Assembly: GCA_002791575.1 (NCBI GenBank)
Contig: PFXI01000064.1
Location: forward strand, 1 to 55,613
Direction: 5' to 3'
Length of the DNA stretch: 55,613 bases
Source: Zetaproteobacteria bacterium CG_4_9_14_3_um_filter_54_145
Lineage (GTDB): Bacteria; Pseudomonadota; Zetaproteobacteria; Mariprofundales; Mariprofundaceae
Shown here: piece by piece, positions 18,630-29,749 of the stretch
Numbering within the stretch: the first letter of the stretch is position 1
Layout of the letters: every line of letters begins with the position of its first letter
Position numbers and translations under genes: made by a program
The notes under the pieces: model-generated
Database searches by the model: none
The model's input: the letters and a program-made list of their open reading frames with translations, nothing else
Told to the model about the DNA's origin: nothing

Positions 18630-19073
18630 TTATTGCACGATCTGCTCCACCCGTTTGCGGTTGACGCCAAAGTCGGATCTGCCGACGCGGGAGGCGGAGC
18701 GGATATGAATCAGCCCCTGCGCGCTATCCAGACGCAACTCTACATCATCGACATAGCGGAACAGCGGTGATCTGAATGTGGCATGCAGGTAATGGCCGTC
18801 ATCCTGCTCGATGATGCCGCCCAGATCGATCATGCGCTTTTTCAACTTCGCCCATGCCCCGTCAGCGGCCTGCACCGGCGCGATAGCGTGCTCGCCGCTG
18901 CCCTGACTATGTGCCTCACTACATACACAGTTGGGTGAATCGGGACACGGCAGCAGCACGCCCTGCTTCAGCCCCAGCCTCTCCGGTGTTTTTTGCGACT
19001 GGATCGCCATGAATGTATAGGCGACAAGGCCCAGCAGCAGTAACAGTGCCGGGATAATCAGTAACCATTTCAT
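18630..19073 (-). CDS. DUF1499 membrane-anchored protein
   Basis: 147 residues with one N-terminal membrane helix (about 3-24) followed by the family hallmark CPDSPNCVCSEA. A beta-rich segment follows (GHYLHATFRSPLFRYVDDVELRLD) and an ending typical of DUF1499 (SASRVGRSDFGVNRKRVEQI). The biochemical role of the family is not known. It is in the same orientation as the AsmA-like gene upstream, 20 bases after it, so the two are probably co-transcribed. Confidence 0.8.
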   Translation of the reverse strand: MKWLLIIPALLLLLGLVAYTFMAIQSQKTPERLGLKQGVLLPCPDSPNCVCSEAHSQGSGEHAIAPVQAADGAWAKLKKRMIDLGGIIEQDDGHYLHATFRSPLFRYVDDVELRLDSAQGLIHIRSASRVGRSDFGVNRKRVEQIVQ

Positions 19074-19093
19074 ACCGGTTGCCTGTTATCCGA

Positions 19094-19870
19094 TCAGTTA
19101 CCCAGCAAACCTTTGACGGCTCCGCCCAGCTGCCCGGCACTGCTGCCGGCTGCACCACCGAGTTTATCCATACCGCTCTTTTTCAGCATATCGGCGGACT
19201 TGCCCAGATACTGCTGCACTCCGGCACCGGCCACTGCACCCTGCACATTCTTAAGCATCGCACCGGAGAGAATCTGCGCCACTTCCATACCTGTAGCTCC
19301 GCCGCTCTTCTTGCCGATATCCGTCAATACAATACGCGGCAGCGTCACGCTCTTCTCTTCACCACCAAGGGCTGCAATGCGCAGGCTGGCCTTGCCGCCT
19401 TCGACGACGAGACGGCGAATGATAACCTTCGTCTCTTCACCGGATGCCGGCTTATCGCTCGCTGCAGCAGCAGATGAAGCGCCCAGGTTGCGTTTTAGCG
19501 CATCCACATTCGAAGCGCCCGCTTTATCAATCTCGTAAAACACCTCGGGTGAGCTGATGATCAGCTCATCAATGACAACCGGATTTTTAGTCACCGTTGC
19601 GGTATCTATTTTTGTACTGATCGCACCCAGTCGAAAGATATGCTTATCGGTAAAACCTTTGGGATTGGCTACATTCAGGCCCCCGATCATTGCGGAGCCC
19701 TCTTCCAGCTTCAGCTTCACATCGGCAACGGTGATCTCTGTTTTGGTGGCTTCGGATCCATAGGTTTCAATCGCGGCTTTCACGATACCGTCCAGCGACG
19801 ACCAGACAAAGAAGAGGCCGCCAGCAACAACAAGCAGCAGCGCAACCACAGCAATCAACAGCTTTTTCAT
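19094..19870 (-). CDS. AsmA-like envelope protein
   Basis: About 258 residues. The N-terminal membrane anchor (KKLLIAVVALLLVVAGGLFF) is followed by a beta-helical region reminiscent of AsmA/DUF748 proteins (ITVADVKLKLEEGSAMIGGL, VIDELIISSPEV). It has an Ala/Ser-rich linker and a Gly-rich C-terminus. ATG 19870 follows GGGAGG with good spacing, so I prefer it to the upstream ATG 19924. AsmA-type proteins are linked to outer-membrane lipid transport and assembly; at this size it is a short relative and its role is only suggested. Confidence 0.65.
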   Translation of the reverse strand: MKKLLIAVVALLLVVAGGLFFVWSSLDGIVKAAIETYGSEATKTEITVADVKLKLEEGSAMIGGLNVANPKGFTDKHIFRLGAISTKIDTATVTKNPVVIDELIISSPEVFYEIDKAGASNVDALKRNLGASSAAAASDKPASGEETKVIIRRLVVEGGKASLRIAALGGEEKSVTLPRIVLTDIGKKSGGATGMEVAQILSGAMLKNVQGAVAGAGVQQYLGKSADMLKKSGMDKLGGAAGSSAGQLGGAVKGLLGN

Positions 19871-20055
19871 TTCAATCCTCCCGGTAACAATCTTAACCTG
19901 TATCCTACTGTAGCCGGCCTGCAAACAGAGTCAAACCCATAAGCGCGAATAGTGCAGCACTATGACCACTATTAAGGCATACTCTCCGCTGATCTGGCAC
20001 AGAACTTGATAGGAAAGCAGACGATTCACCGCAATATGAGAACCCGGGAGCATGA

Positions 20056-20880
20056 ATGGAATATATCCAATGCCCGCACTGCCTGCATAAATACGGCGTT
20101 AATGAACGCATGCGTGCGGCTGTCGGCAAAAAGATTCACTGCAAACTATGCAAGCAGCTTTTCAGAATCGTTGTTCTCGGTGTGCCGGATAAGCCGTCTC
20201 TCAATACGAATACAATAGAGACTTCTGATGAAAAATCGACAAACAGAAAATCACTATTGCCTGCGCCAAAGCCAAAGAGTCCTGAATTAACAACCACTAC
20301 GGATCAGCGCTCATTCACCGCCGCAGGTGATGAAGATGAAAAGCCCGCCCCGATCAAACTGAAGAAGCGTCTGAATATACAGTTTATCGTATTGCTCCTG
20401 TTGCTCTTCACCCTCTCCTGCGCAGTGATTGGCCTGTTCATCTATATCCAGTTTCCGCAGTGGCTGACCCCGAAAGCCGAGCAGGCCAACTCGATGGGCC
20501 CTCTTACAGTGATCAAACCCATCAAACTGTTTCCTGCCGGCCCCCCGCAGCCGGATAGTACTGCCAAACAGACTGCCCCGGATCCTGTTGATGAGATGGC
20601 GGGACACGACAAAACAATGTTGGAGGGGCCGGATAAGCCGTCACAGGTATGCCGGGACTCCGCCGCCGACTTCTGGATTCGCATTCATATCATGAGTACC
20701 TCCAAGATAGATAGCCGCACCTACATGCAGCTGATGAATCAGGGACTCGGTCAACCGGCAGAAATACGCAACCTGTGCCGTGATCGTTTTCTGACCGGCC
20801 GGCTGACAGAAGCAGCAAAAAAAGATCAGTTACCGGACTGGATCAGCGCAGAAGTGAATGCCCGCACCAAGGCACGCTGA
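20056..20880 (+). CDS. Membrane protein with N-terminal MJ0042-type zinc ribbon
   Basis: A 274-residue protein. The first 35 residues form a zinc ribbon (Cys6, Cys9, Cys29, Cys32; CPHC...CKLC) of the MJ0042 type. After a polar linker there is one membrane helix (about 108-131), and then a C-terminal domain with two or three Cys of unknown fold ([16 protein letters not shown]). The same plan, a cytoplasmic zinc ribbon, a helix and an outside domain, recurs in delta- and gamma-proteobacterial proteins of unknown function. The start at ATG 20056 has GGGAG five bases upstream. Confidence 0.7.
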   Translation: MEYIQCPHCLHKYGVNERMRAAVGKKIHCKLCKQLFRIVVLGVPDKPSLNTNTIETSDEKSTNRKSLLPAPKPKSPELTTTTDQRSFTAAGDEDEKPAPIKLKKRLNIQFIVLLLLLFTLSCAVIGLFIYIQFPQWLTPKAEQANSMGPLTVIKPIKLFPAGPPQPDSTAKQTAPDPVDEMAGHDKTMLEGPDKPSQVCRDSAADFWIRIHIMSTSKIDSRTYMQLMNQGLGQPAEIRNLCRDRFLTGRLTEAAKKDQLPDWISAEVNARTKAR

Positions 20881-20894
20881 TACATTAACTCAAC

Positions 20895-20917
20895 TCGCGC
20901 CGGGAGAACCGGCGCGA
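20895..20917. terminator. GC-rich hairpin between convergent genes
   Basis: A perfect 9-bp stem (TCGCGCCGG/CCGGCGCGA) with a five-base loop lies between the zinc-ribbon gene stop (20880) and the sucD stop (20923). It probably terminates transcription from both sides. Confidence 0.65.
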
Positions 20918-20922
20918 TCTGC

Positions 20923-21792
20923 TTACTTTAGCAGCGCCTGCATGCGTCGGCCCAGCAATGTCGGGTTATGTTCGACAGCGACACCGGCTGCATCCAGAGC
21001 GGCAAACTTGGCTTCAGCCGTGCCCTTACCGCCGGATATGATGGCACCGGCATGGCCCATACGCTTACCTTCCGGTGCGGTGGCTCCGGCAATAAAGGCA
21101 ACCACAGGTTTGGTGAGATGATCGCGAATGAATGCTGCGGCATGCTCTTCATCGGCCCCGCCGATCTCACCGATCATCACCACCCCTTCGGTCTGCGCGT
21201 CTGCCTCAAACAGCCGCAAGGCATCAATGAAATCCATGCCATGAATCGGATCGCCGCCCATACCGATACAGGTGGACTGACCCAGTCCGGTCTGACTTAG
21301 CTGCTCGACGGCCTCATAGGTCAGGGTACCGGAGCGAGAGATCACACCGACCCTGCCGGGCAGATGGATATGGCCGGGCATGATGCCGATTTTGGCTTCT
21401 CCGGGGGTGATAATACCCGGACAGTTCGGCCCGATCAGGATGCAGTCAAATGCTGCAAGCTGACGCTTCACGGCCAGCATATCCTGCACCGGAATCCCTT
21501 CGGTAATACAGGTGATCAACCGGATGCCGGCAGTAGCCGCCTCGATAATCGCGGCAGCGGCAAAACGCGGCGGCACAAAGATCACAGTCGCCTCAGCACC
21601 CTCCTGCGCCACGGCATCAGCCACCGAATCAAATACCGGTCGATCCAGATGGGTCTGTCCGCCCTTGCCCGGCGTTACACCGCCGACAAAGGTGGTGCCA
21701 TAGTCAATCATCTGTGCGGAGTGAAAGCTGCCCTGCTTGCCGGTAAAACCCTGGCAGATCACACGCGTCTTTTTATTCAGTAACACGCTCAT
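20923..21792 (-). CDS. sucD: Succinate-CoA ligase alpha subunit SucD
   Basis: 289 residues, standard length. It binds CoA and carries the phosphohistidine. Signatures are the N-terminal [38 protein letters not shown] and the phosphorylated His in [14 protein letters not shown] near residue 246. With SucC it interconverts succinyl-CoA and succinate with nucleotide phosphorylation in the TCA cycle. It is the last gene of mdh-sucC-sucD on the minus strand, 75 bases after sucC. Confidence 0.97.
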   Translation of the reverse strand: MSVLLNKKTRVICQGFTGKQGSFHSAQMIDYGTTFVGGVTPGKGGQTHLDRPVFDSVADAVAQEGAEATVIFVPPRFAAAAIIEAATAGIRLITCITEGIPVQDMLAVKRQLAAFDCILIGPNCPGIITPGEAKIGIMPGHIHLPGRVGVISRSGTLTYEAVEQLSQTGLGQSTCIGMGGDPIHGMDFIDALRLFEADAQTEGVVMIGEIGGADEEHAAAFIRDHLTKPVVAFIAGATAPEGKRMGHAGAIISGGKGTAEAKFAALDAAGVAVEHNPTLLGRRMQALLK

Positions 21793-21867
21793 CTCGTGCC
21801 TCCGTGCACTCGCCCCTGCGGGCGGCCGGAGGGCCGTGCAGTTTTTCTGTCCTGAAAAAGTGTCATT

Positions 21868-23034
21868 CTAGCTCTCCCCTACAGCGGCAACAGCAAACTC
21901 CGCCGCCTGATCCAGATCCGCGGCCCAGCGTACATCCAGTCCGGCATCCCGTATAATCTGTTTACCCAACTCTTCATTGGTACCGACCAGCCGCATGATC
22001 ACCGGCACCCGCATCGGATGGGTCTTGATCGCCTCAATCAGCCCCAGTGAAATCAGGTCACAACGCACGATGCCGCCAAAGATATTCACCAGCACTGCTT
22101 TCACATGCTTATCGGAGAAGAGCAGCTTGAATGCCTCACACACGGCATTTACTGTCACACCGCCACCGACATCGAGGAAGTTGGCCGGTTTGTCACCCTT
22201 GAGCTGAATGATATCCATCGTGCCCATGGCAAGTCCTGCACCATTGACCATACAGCCGATTCGTCCGTCGAGCGCAATATAATTCAATCCGAATTGTGCG
22301 GCTTCCGTTTCGCGCGGATCTTCCTCACCGGTATCGCGCAACGCAGCCAGCTCGGGCTGGCGATAGAGAGCATTATCATCAATTGCCATTTTAGCATCTA
22401 ACGCAAGCAGCTCACCGCTACCCGTCTGGATCAGTGGATTCAACTCCAACAGGCTGGCATCAGTCTGGCAGAAGGCGCGATACAGACCGTCTGCAAGCCC
22501 TGGAAAAGCCTCTGCGGCCCTACCGGTCAAGCCCAGCTTGGCGATCATTGCAGCGCAATCATCGGCATCCGGGCCAGCTTCATGCCGCACCACACGCGTG
22601 AGGATCTGCTCAGGGGTATTTGCCGCTACCTGCTCGATATCCATGCCGCCGGCCGGACTGACAACAAATGCCACCGCTTCAGCCTCGCGATCCACCAGCA
22701 TGCTGAGGTAATATTCATGTGCGATATCGAGCCCCTGCTCGACATAGACTTTTTTCACCAGCTTGCCAGCAGCTCCGGTCTGATGGGTGATCAGCGTCAT
22801 ACCCAGCATTTCTGCTGCTGCCTGCTTCACTTCCGCCTGCGAGTGGCAGAGGCGAACGCCGCCTGCCTTGCCGCGACCGCCGGCATGAACCTGTGCTTTC
22901 ACTACCCAGATCGTGCCACTAAGCGCAGTCGTTGCCGCAACCGCCTCTTCGACAGTAGAAGCCAGCACACCTGCGGGCACCGATACGCCGAAATCCTTTA
23001 ATACCGCCTTGGCCTGATACTCATGTATATTCAA
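21868..23034 (-). CDS. sucC: Succinate-CoA ligase beta subunit SucC
   Basis: 388 residues, usual length, with the family start MNIHEYQAKAVLKDFGV, the ATP-grasp segment VVKAQVHAGGRGKAGGV, and the C-terminal Rossmann-like part with VNIFGGIVRCD and MRLVGTNEELGKQI. It supplies the nucleotide-binding subunit. It follows mdh by 42 bases and precedes sucD, a TCA-cycle operon found in several proteobacterial groups. Confidence 0.97.
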   Translation of the reverse strand: MNIHEYQAKAVLKDFGVSVPAGVLASTVEEAVAATTALSGTIWVVKAQVHAGGRGKAGGVRLCHSQAEVKQAAAEMLGMTLITHQTGAAGKLVKKVYVEQGLDIAHEYYLSMLVDREAEAVAFVVSPAGGMDIEQVAANTPEQILTRVVRHEAGPDADDCAAMIAKLGLTGRAAEAFPGLADGLYRAFCQTDASLLELNPLIQTGSGELLALDAKMAIDDNALYRQPELAALRDTGEEDPRETEAAQFGLNYIALDGRIGCMVNGAGLAMGTMDIIQLKGDKPANFLDVGGGVTVNAVCEAFKLLFSDKHVKAVLVNIFGGIVRCDLISLGLIEAIKTHPMRVPVIMRLVGTNEELGKQIIRDAGLDVRWAADLDQAAEFAVAAVGES

Positions 23035-23076
23035 GACTGCTCCTTTACCATATCTCTCTGCCTTGCATGATAACGA

Positions 23077-24388
<1,312 letters not shown>

Positions 24389-25645
24389 TTAGAAGTAGCT
24401 GCGCACTTCACAGCTGATGGCTGTGCCATAGAGACCGAATTCGCTGTTGATACGGGTCGCAACTGGCCTGCTGCCGCTGGCGATTGTGCCACTGATGGCC
24501 AGCTCCGCTTCATTGCTCAGTGAATAGAGCGCATACAGCGCGATCAATACCGAATGATCCACCCAGTTATAGAGTAGTGTTGCATCCCCGTTGAGCAGCG
24601 GTGTGAATTCATAGCTGGCGCCGAGTGCACTGTATTGTCGTGCCATGTACAAGCCCTGTGACTGAACCGGCAGCACATAGGCAGCTGTACTGGCACCGCC
24701 GCCACCATGGTAGAACTGCTCGGCACGCAGGCTCAGGCTGTTCTCCCAGCGGTGTTCCAGCCCCAGTGCAAACTCGATCTGGCGTTTGAGCCCCGCCTGT
24801 TGCGGCAAGCGCACATGCCCCTCGCCCCTGATGCCCAGCCATGTGAACAGCTCGCCCTGAAAATCACCACCGATCACACCATCTTTTTTAACCGATCCTG
24901 CCAGCAGTGCAGCTTCGAAATCGCCGAAGACCGTTGATGCACGGGCAAGATAGGCATTTCTGCCCGCATCTATACCCTTGCTCCAGCCGTTATCGCTACG
25001 CGCATCAAGGCGGTAGCCCAGCACCGAAATCAGCGACAACTGCGAGAGACCGCCCAGCTGAATATCCGCCCGCACAGCATCCACACCCGGCTTGTAGGCA
25101 CGGAAAAACGTCTGGGCTGCAAACGGCGCAAAGAAATCGTTGGGGGTAAAATAGAAGGTTGCCGCCAGATTCAACGGCTGACGACCGATTTTCAGATTCA
25201 GCCTGCCGGAGGCGTATTGCACATTGAGCCGGTCGAGCAGCAGATGCGAGCGCTTGTTGTCAAAACTCCAGTCGAGCAGATCACTGCGCTCAACATCCCG
25301 TAGTTGTGCGAGATTGCTGCCGCCGGTCTGCAACGGCAGCGGCATATAGCTCTGCTGCGCATGCATCTCGACAGTAAGATGAGTGCCGAAACTAGCATCC
25401 AGCATCAGTCGCGCGGAACCTGCCACGCCTGCAACCGAGCGCTTGTTGTAAAAGATTTGGTTATCGGGATTTTTCAGAGCCAGCCCGGAGCCGCGCAGCA
25501 ATCCCCGCATCTCAATACTGTTATCGTTATCCTGCCAGGCGTAGAAGGCGTCGGCCGGTTGCGCAAAAACCATCAGCAGCACTCCGGCCAGTAAAAGCCT
25601 GACGGCGTCAGCCGCTGACTTCATCCGACTCGATTTTGCCGTCAT
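24389..25645 (-). CDS. Outer-membrane beta-barrel protein of an ABC/LolA-like operon
   Basis: 418 residues with a signal peptide (LLLAGVLLMVFAQPADA) and an alternating strand pattern over the whole mature length, ending in aromatic Phe (EVRSYF) as BAM substrates do. Segments such as RLNLKIGRQPLNLAATFYFTP recall alginate-export-type and phosphate-selective porins. It overlaps the ATPase gene by 38 bases and is the last gene of a five-gene operon. The context suggests an outer-membrane partner for the FtsX-type permeases; the cargo is unknown. Confidence 0.75.
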   Translation of the reverse strand: MTAKSSRMKSAADAVRLLLAGVLLMVFAQPADAFYAWQDNDNSIEMRGLLRGSGLALKNPDNQIFYNKRSVAGVAGSARLMLDASFGTHLTVEMHAQQSYMPLPLQTGGSNLAQLRDVERSDLLDWSFDNKRSHLLLDRLNVQYASGRLNLKIGRQPLNLAATFYFTPNDFFAPFAAQTFFRAYKPGVDAVRADIQLGGLSQLSLISVLGYRLDARSDNGWSKGIDAGRNAYLARASTVFGDFEAALLAGSVKKDGVIGGDFQGELFTWLGIRGEGHVRLPQQAGLKRQIEFALGLEHRWENSLSLRAEQFYHGGGGASTAAYVLPVQSQGLYMARQYSALGASYEFTPLLNGDATLLYNWVDHSVLIALYALYSLSNEAELAISGTIASGSRPVATRINSEFGLYGTAISCEVRSYF

Positions 25646-26333
25646 GCAGGCGAATCGTGCGCTTTGCCCGATCCATCACGTGCTGATCATGGGTGGAGAA
25701 GAGAAAGGTGATGCCCTGATCGCGATTCAACTGCTGCATCAGATCAAGCAGCAGTTCGGCCGTATGCGAATCGACATTCGCCGTCGGCTCATCGGCCAGC
25801 ACAATGGCGGGATTCGTCACGATGGCGCGGGCAATCGCCACGCGCTGCTGCTGGCCACCGCTCATCTCATCCGGCCGTCGATGCTCCAGCCCCTCCAACC
25901 CCACTGCCGCAAGCGTTGCCATCACCCGCTCCCGACATGCCGCTTCACTTACACCCTGCAGATTCAGCACAAACTCGGCATTTTCATAAGCGGTCATCAC
26001 CGGGATCAGGTTGTAGGCCTGAAAGACAAAACCGATGCGGTTCTTGCGCACCTGTGAAAGCGCACTGCTATCCAGCGTAGAGAGGTCGACACCATCCACC
26101 CATATCCTACCGGAATTCGGTACATCCAGCCCTCCGATCAGGTTCAGAATACTCGTCTTACCGGAGCCGGACGGCCCGCAGAGCACGGCAAAATCACCAT
26201 GTTTGATTGCCAGCGACACGTTATTCACCGCATGTACATCCACCTTGCCCTGCCGGTAGGTCTTCACAACCTGTTGCATGCGGACTATCGGTTGCATATC
26301 ACTCTCTGCGTGTTCGATCATCTCTCGCCTCAT
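25608..26333 (-). CDS. ABC transporter ATP-binding protein, LolD/MacB type
   Basis: 241 residues with all nucleotide-binding motifs: Walker A GPSGSGKTS near residue 54, Q-loop in FVFQAYNLIP, signature MSGGQQQRVAIAR, Walker B AIVLADEPTAN, and switch His in FSTHDQH. The sequence is of the LolD/MacB/FtsE group that pairs with FtsX-fold permeases and works mechanically from the inner membrane. Its ATG overlaps the stop of the permease gene (ATGA). Confidence 0.92.
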   Translation of the reverse strand: MRREMIEHAESDMQPIVRMQQVVKTYRQGKVDVHAVNNVSLAIKHGDFAVLCGPSGSGKTSILNLIGGLDVPNSGRIWVDGVDLSTLDSSALSQVRKNRIGFVFQAYNLIPVMTAYENAEFVLNLQGVSEAACRERVMATLAAVGLEGLEHRRPDEMSGGQQQRVAIARAIVTNPAIVLADEPTANVDSHTAELLLDLMQQLNRDQGITFLFSTHDQHVMDRAKRTIRLHDGKIESDEVSG

Positions 26334-27568
26334 ATAGTTTTCAGACTTTCAACCGGCGGTATGCGGCCTGCCCGCCATGCCGGGTACAATCCGGCCAGTA
26401 GTGACAGCATAAACACCCCGCCCAGAATCGCCATCACACTCTCCTTGAACAGACGCGCCTTGAATACCGGGTCAACAAGTACGCCACCATAACTGAAATC
26501 AGTGCCGAAGGCTGATGAGAAATCGATGCCTGTATGATAGAGAAAGTAATACCACGGCGCCGTGATGATGATGCCGAGCAGCAAGCCGACAACAGCCAGC
26601 CAGAATGACTCCACCATGATCAGGCGGAACAGCGTTCCAGGCGCCATGCCGATGGCCATCATCACACCGAATTCGCGTGTCCGCTCCAGCACACTCATCA
26701 GCATGGTATTGAGGATGCCCACGGCAATCAGCAGGCCGACCAGAAACTGGCTGATATAGTTGCCGGCTTTGTCAAAGGCGATGACGCCGGCCAGATCCGG
26801 CTGCGACTGCTTCCAGGTCACTACAGCAACGCCGGCCGCCTCGGGCAGGGCCGCAATGGCATCACGCATGCCTTCGGCATGCCGCTGATCCCTGATAATG
26901 ACGGCGATCACGGTGGCCTCATCGCGGGCATAGTTCAGCGTTTTCTGCACGCTGCCGATCGGCAGCAGCACCATGATGCCATCGACCATATCAATACCGG
27001 TGGTGAAAATGCCGGAAACGCGGGCAATATTGCTAACGATCTCACCGCTGACATCGGTCGTGGTATAAACGATTTTTTTACCGATCGTCACCTGCAGCCG
27101 CTGTGCCAGCTTGCTGCCGATGACAATACCCAGGCCGTCGCCATCATTGAACATCGCCCCTTCGACCAGCGAGCGCAGCAGCAGGTTGTTACCCGGCGTC
27201 TCGAAAGCGGGATCGACGGCAATAAAACCGCCGCCCACGCTCTGGCGCGCGCTGGCAAACATCGCCTGACCGGTGATGCGGAGCGTGGCATCGGAAACGC
27301 CATCTATCCCGGCAATGCGCGCGCGCAGCCTGCCTGCTGCTGTCAGCCGTTTATCCAGTGTCGGCTTGAGCTGGTAGCCAATCGGCTCCACCGTCACATG
27401 ACCCATGCCCATGCTGGCACCGGTATCGATCATGTTTGTGTAGGTGTAGTCACCGGAACCGGTGAAGGTCACCGACAGCATGACGCCGAAGCCGATAGAG
27501 AACGCCGTGATCAGCGTCCGCCGCTTTCTGCGCCAGATATTCCGCCAGGCCAGCTTATGCAGGTTCAT
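26330..27568 (-). CDS. ABC transporter permease, FtsX/MacB/LolE type
   Basis: 412 residues. One helix near the N-terminus (LITAFSIGFGVMLSVTFTG) is followed by a large periplasmic domain (about 45-270) and three C-terminal helices, the FtsX plan. The conserved segment NTMLMSVLERTREFGVMMAIGM precedes the last helices. It forms a heterodimer with the related permease encoded upstream. Four-base overlaps on both sides imply coupled translation and balanced amounts. Confidence 0.9.
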   Translation of the reverse strand: MNLHKLAWRNIWRRKRRTLITAFSIGFGVMLSVTFTGSGDYTYTNMIDTGASMGMGHVTVEPIGYQLKPTLDKRLTAAGRLRARIAGIDGVSDATLRITGQAMFASARQSVGGGFIAVDPAFETPGNNLLLRSLVEGAMFNDGDGLGIVIGSKLAQRLQVTIGKKIVYTTTDVSGEIVSNIARVSGIFTTGIDMVDGIMVLLPIGSVQKTLNYARDEATVIAVIIRDQRHAEGMRDAIAALPEAAGVAVVTWKQSQPDLAGVIAFDKAGNYISQFLVGLLIAVGILNTMLMSVLERTREFGVMMAIGMAPGTLFRLIMVESFWLAVVGLLLGIIITAPWYYFLYHTGIDFSSAFGTDFSYGGVLVDPVFKARLFKESVMAILGGVFMLSLLAGLYPAWRAGRIPPVESLKTI

Positions 27569-28785
27569 CGGTAGTAGATCGCCTTGACCGGACTCAGCAG
27601 TGCTGCTCTGGCGGCCGGATAGATCACCGCAATGGCGGCCACGACAAATAGAAACAGGACCGGGTAGACCAGTGCACTGGTGGTGATGGCCCCATACCAG
27701 ACAGGATCAAATGCAATACCGCCATAGCTGATGGAGCCCGCCAGCGCAGACATATCGATGCCGTGCTGCTGATAATAAGCGGAAATCCACCAGCCGCCGG
27801 CCAGGCCGACAGCCGCTGCCAGCAGCGTCAATATAAAGGTTTCGGCAAACACCAGAGCGACCAGCTGCATGGGCGATACACCGAGCGCCTTCATGATGCC
27901 GAACTCGTGGATACGCTCAAACACATTCATCAGCATCGCGTTCAGCACTACCGTCGCCACGGCAATATAGAAGATCACCAGCATGATCATGATCTGTACA
28001 TCAGCGGTTTCGATCATGCGTGCGATCACCGGCATCAGCTGCTTCCAGTTTTTCACTTCAAGATCCGGCGCCAGCCGCGCCACCTGAGCCGTTTCTGTGA
28101 CAAGATCCGTGCGCCTGTCAGCACGCATGACCACGATCTCATGCGCGCCGTCCGGCATGGCCATCAGCTCCCTGAGTGTCTGCATCGGCATAAACACACC
28201 CATCCTGTCGATACCATCGGATACCGATTTAAGAATGCCGCGCACACGCAATAACTCGTTGGCCATGTATCCGTCGGCACTCTGACCGACAAATACCAAC
28301 TCATCGCCTAGCTTCACTCCCAGCGTACCGGCCAGTTTTTTACCCAGCACCACGCCAAGGGGATCAGCATCATCGAGCCAGCGACCGTTGCTGACATGCT
28401 TGTAGAGCTCGGTGACCTGCATCTCATGGCTCAGATCGACGCCGCGCAGGTGTACACCGCTGGAGGCCATATTTGCTGCCAGCAGCCCGTATGCGTAGAT
28501 ACGGCTGGCGGCATGGTAGCCCTCCTGCTGCAGCCTATCGACAAGCGCATCGGCATGCTCAATACGGGTGTAGAGATCGGGATCATCACGGTAGCCGTAG
28601 GCATGAATCTGGATATCGCCCATATTCATCGATACCACACTGCGTTCACTGCCCTGTATCATCCCCTCCATCAGCGATGAGAAAAAAATCATGATGCAGC
28701 AGGCAAATGCCATAGCCAGCATCGTCACCAGCGAACGCGACCAGTTTCTGCGTACATTTCTTGATGCCAGCGTCAGGATTCTCAT
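27565..28785 (-). CDS. ABC transporter permease, FtsX/MacB/LolC type
   Basis: 406 residues with the same plan as its downstream neighbour: an N-terminal helix (LVTMLAMAFACCIMIFFSSL), a periplasmic domain with a conserved EMQVTELYKHVSNGRWL-like region, and three helices with NVFERIHEFGIMKALGVS. The two permeases are paralogues, as LolC and LolE are. Together with the ATPase they form a LolCDE- or MacB-like machine that does not pump through a channel but moves lipoproteins or other amphiphiles. Confidence 0.9.
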   Translation of the reverse strand: MRILTLASRNVRRNWSRSLVTMLAMAFACCIMIFFSSLMEGMIQGSERSVVSMNMGDIQIHAYGYRDDPDLYTRIEHADALVDRLQQEGYHAASRIYAYGLLAANMASSGVHLRGVDLSHEMQVTELYKHVSNGRWLDDADPLGVVLGKKLAGTLGVKLGDELVFVGQSADGYMANELLRVRGILKSVSDGIDRMGVFMPMQTLRELMAMPDGAHEIVVMRADRRTDLVTETAQVARLAPDLEVKNWKQLMPVIARMIETADVQIMIMLVIFYIAVATVVLNAMLMNVFERIHEFGIMKALGVSPMQLVALVFAETFILTLLAAAVGLAGGWWISAYYQQHGIDMSALAGSISYGGIAFDPVWYGAITTSALVYPVLFLFVVAAIAVIYPAARAALLSPVKAIYYR

Positions 28786-29534
28786 CGCCGCTTCAGACTT
28801 GATTTGGAGAACATCGCATCACTGACCGGGATGTTCAGCTCCAGTTGCTCATAGATAAATTCTGTATACTCATCCGGCTTATCGGTCGGCTCGACGCGCA
28901 GCGCTGCAGGGCGCATGAGGCCACCGAGCATTTTCATATCGCTAAAGGTAAAGGTGCGGGCCAGATGCATGTCCTCATCATAATAACGCTCCACCAGCGG
29001 CGTGTAGCCATCGGCCAGAATCGTCAGCAACAACTTGCCCCATACAACCGGAGCCTCCGGCTTCGGCACCAGTGTGAATTCGATAATATTGCGACCATCG
29101 CGAGCGCCTTCAAAGGTGATGGCGGCTTTGTAGTCATCTTCCAGCCGCGCCTCCTTGACGAGGTCGTCATTGGTCAGGTGACTGCCCATCCACGAGCCCA
29201 TCATCATGCCGCTGGTCAGACGAATGGTGCGATCGGTCTTGGGCAGATAGGTATAAATATGGCTGCCGAATTTCAGCGTCATCGTGCCCCTTTCCCGCAG
29301 CGGCTCCAGCACACGGAACAGTGTCTTCTCCTTACCCTTGGACCACCCCTCCAGTCGCATCGTGCGGGTATAGTGTTCGGTTTTCACCCGCATGCTTACA
29401 ACCGCAAAGGATGACTCACCGCGCCAGAGGTCGTCCACCTTGTTCAGAATGAAACTGGTTCGATCCTGCCCTGCCACTGCCTGAGCAGGCAGGCAGAGGC
29501 AGAGCTGCACTATTGCCAGCAGAGAGAAGATCAT
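28782..29534 (-). CDS. Outer-membrane lipoprotein-sorting protein, LolA-like
   Basis: About 250 residues. The signal peptide (IFSLLAIVQLCLCLPAQAVA) is followed by a LolA-like beta half-barrel (RMRLEGWSKGKEKTLFRVLEP, FGSHIYTYLPKTDRTIRL) and a C-terminal strand region ending SKSSLKRR. I prefer ATG 29534 because GGAGG lies seven bases upstream; ATG 29540 is two codons earlier. It is the first gene of the operon, with permeases, ATPase and barrel following. It may carry a hydrophobic substrate across the periplasm. Confidence 0.8.
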   Translation of the reverse strand: MIFSLLAIVQLCLCLPAQAVAGQDRTSFILNKVDDLWRGESSFAVVSMRVKTEHYTRTMRLEGWSKGKEKTLFRVLEPLRERGTMTLKFGSHIYTYLPKTDRTIRLTSGMMMGSWMGSHLTNDDLVKEARLEDDYKAAITFEGARDGRNIIEFTLVPKPEAPVVWGKLLLTILADGYTPLVERYYDEDMHLARTFTFSDMKMLGGLMRPAALRVEPTDKPDEYTEFIYEQLELNIPVSDAMFSKSSLKRR

Positions 29535-29749
29535 TTTCATGCCTCCAGTATAGTGGAGAGGCCGAATGCGAGGAAGTGCTCTCTCTGCCGCGCGGCTCTG
29601 CAATGCATCACAAGCGGTTGTGCGGCATTGATTCCGAGCTATCTTTTTCACCAAAAAGGTGATTCACTATGCTTATTACTTGCACCAACGCGGCGCGTAC
29701 GTAGCCTTTTGACATTATGCATGCCCGCGTGCGGGATATCGGAGGAAAT

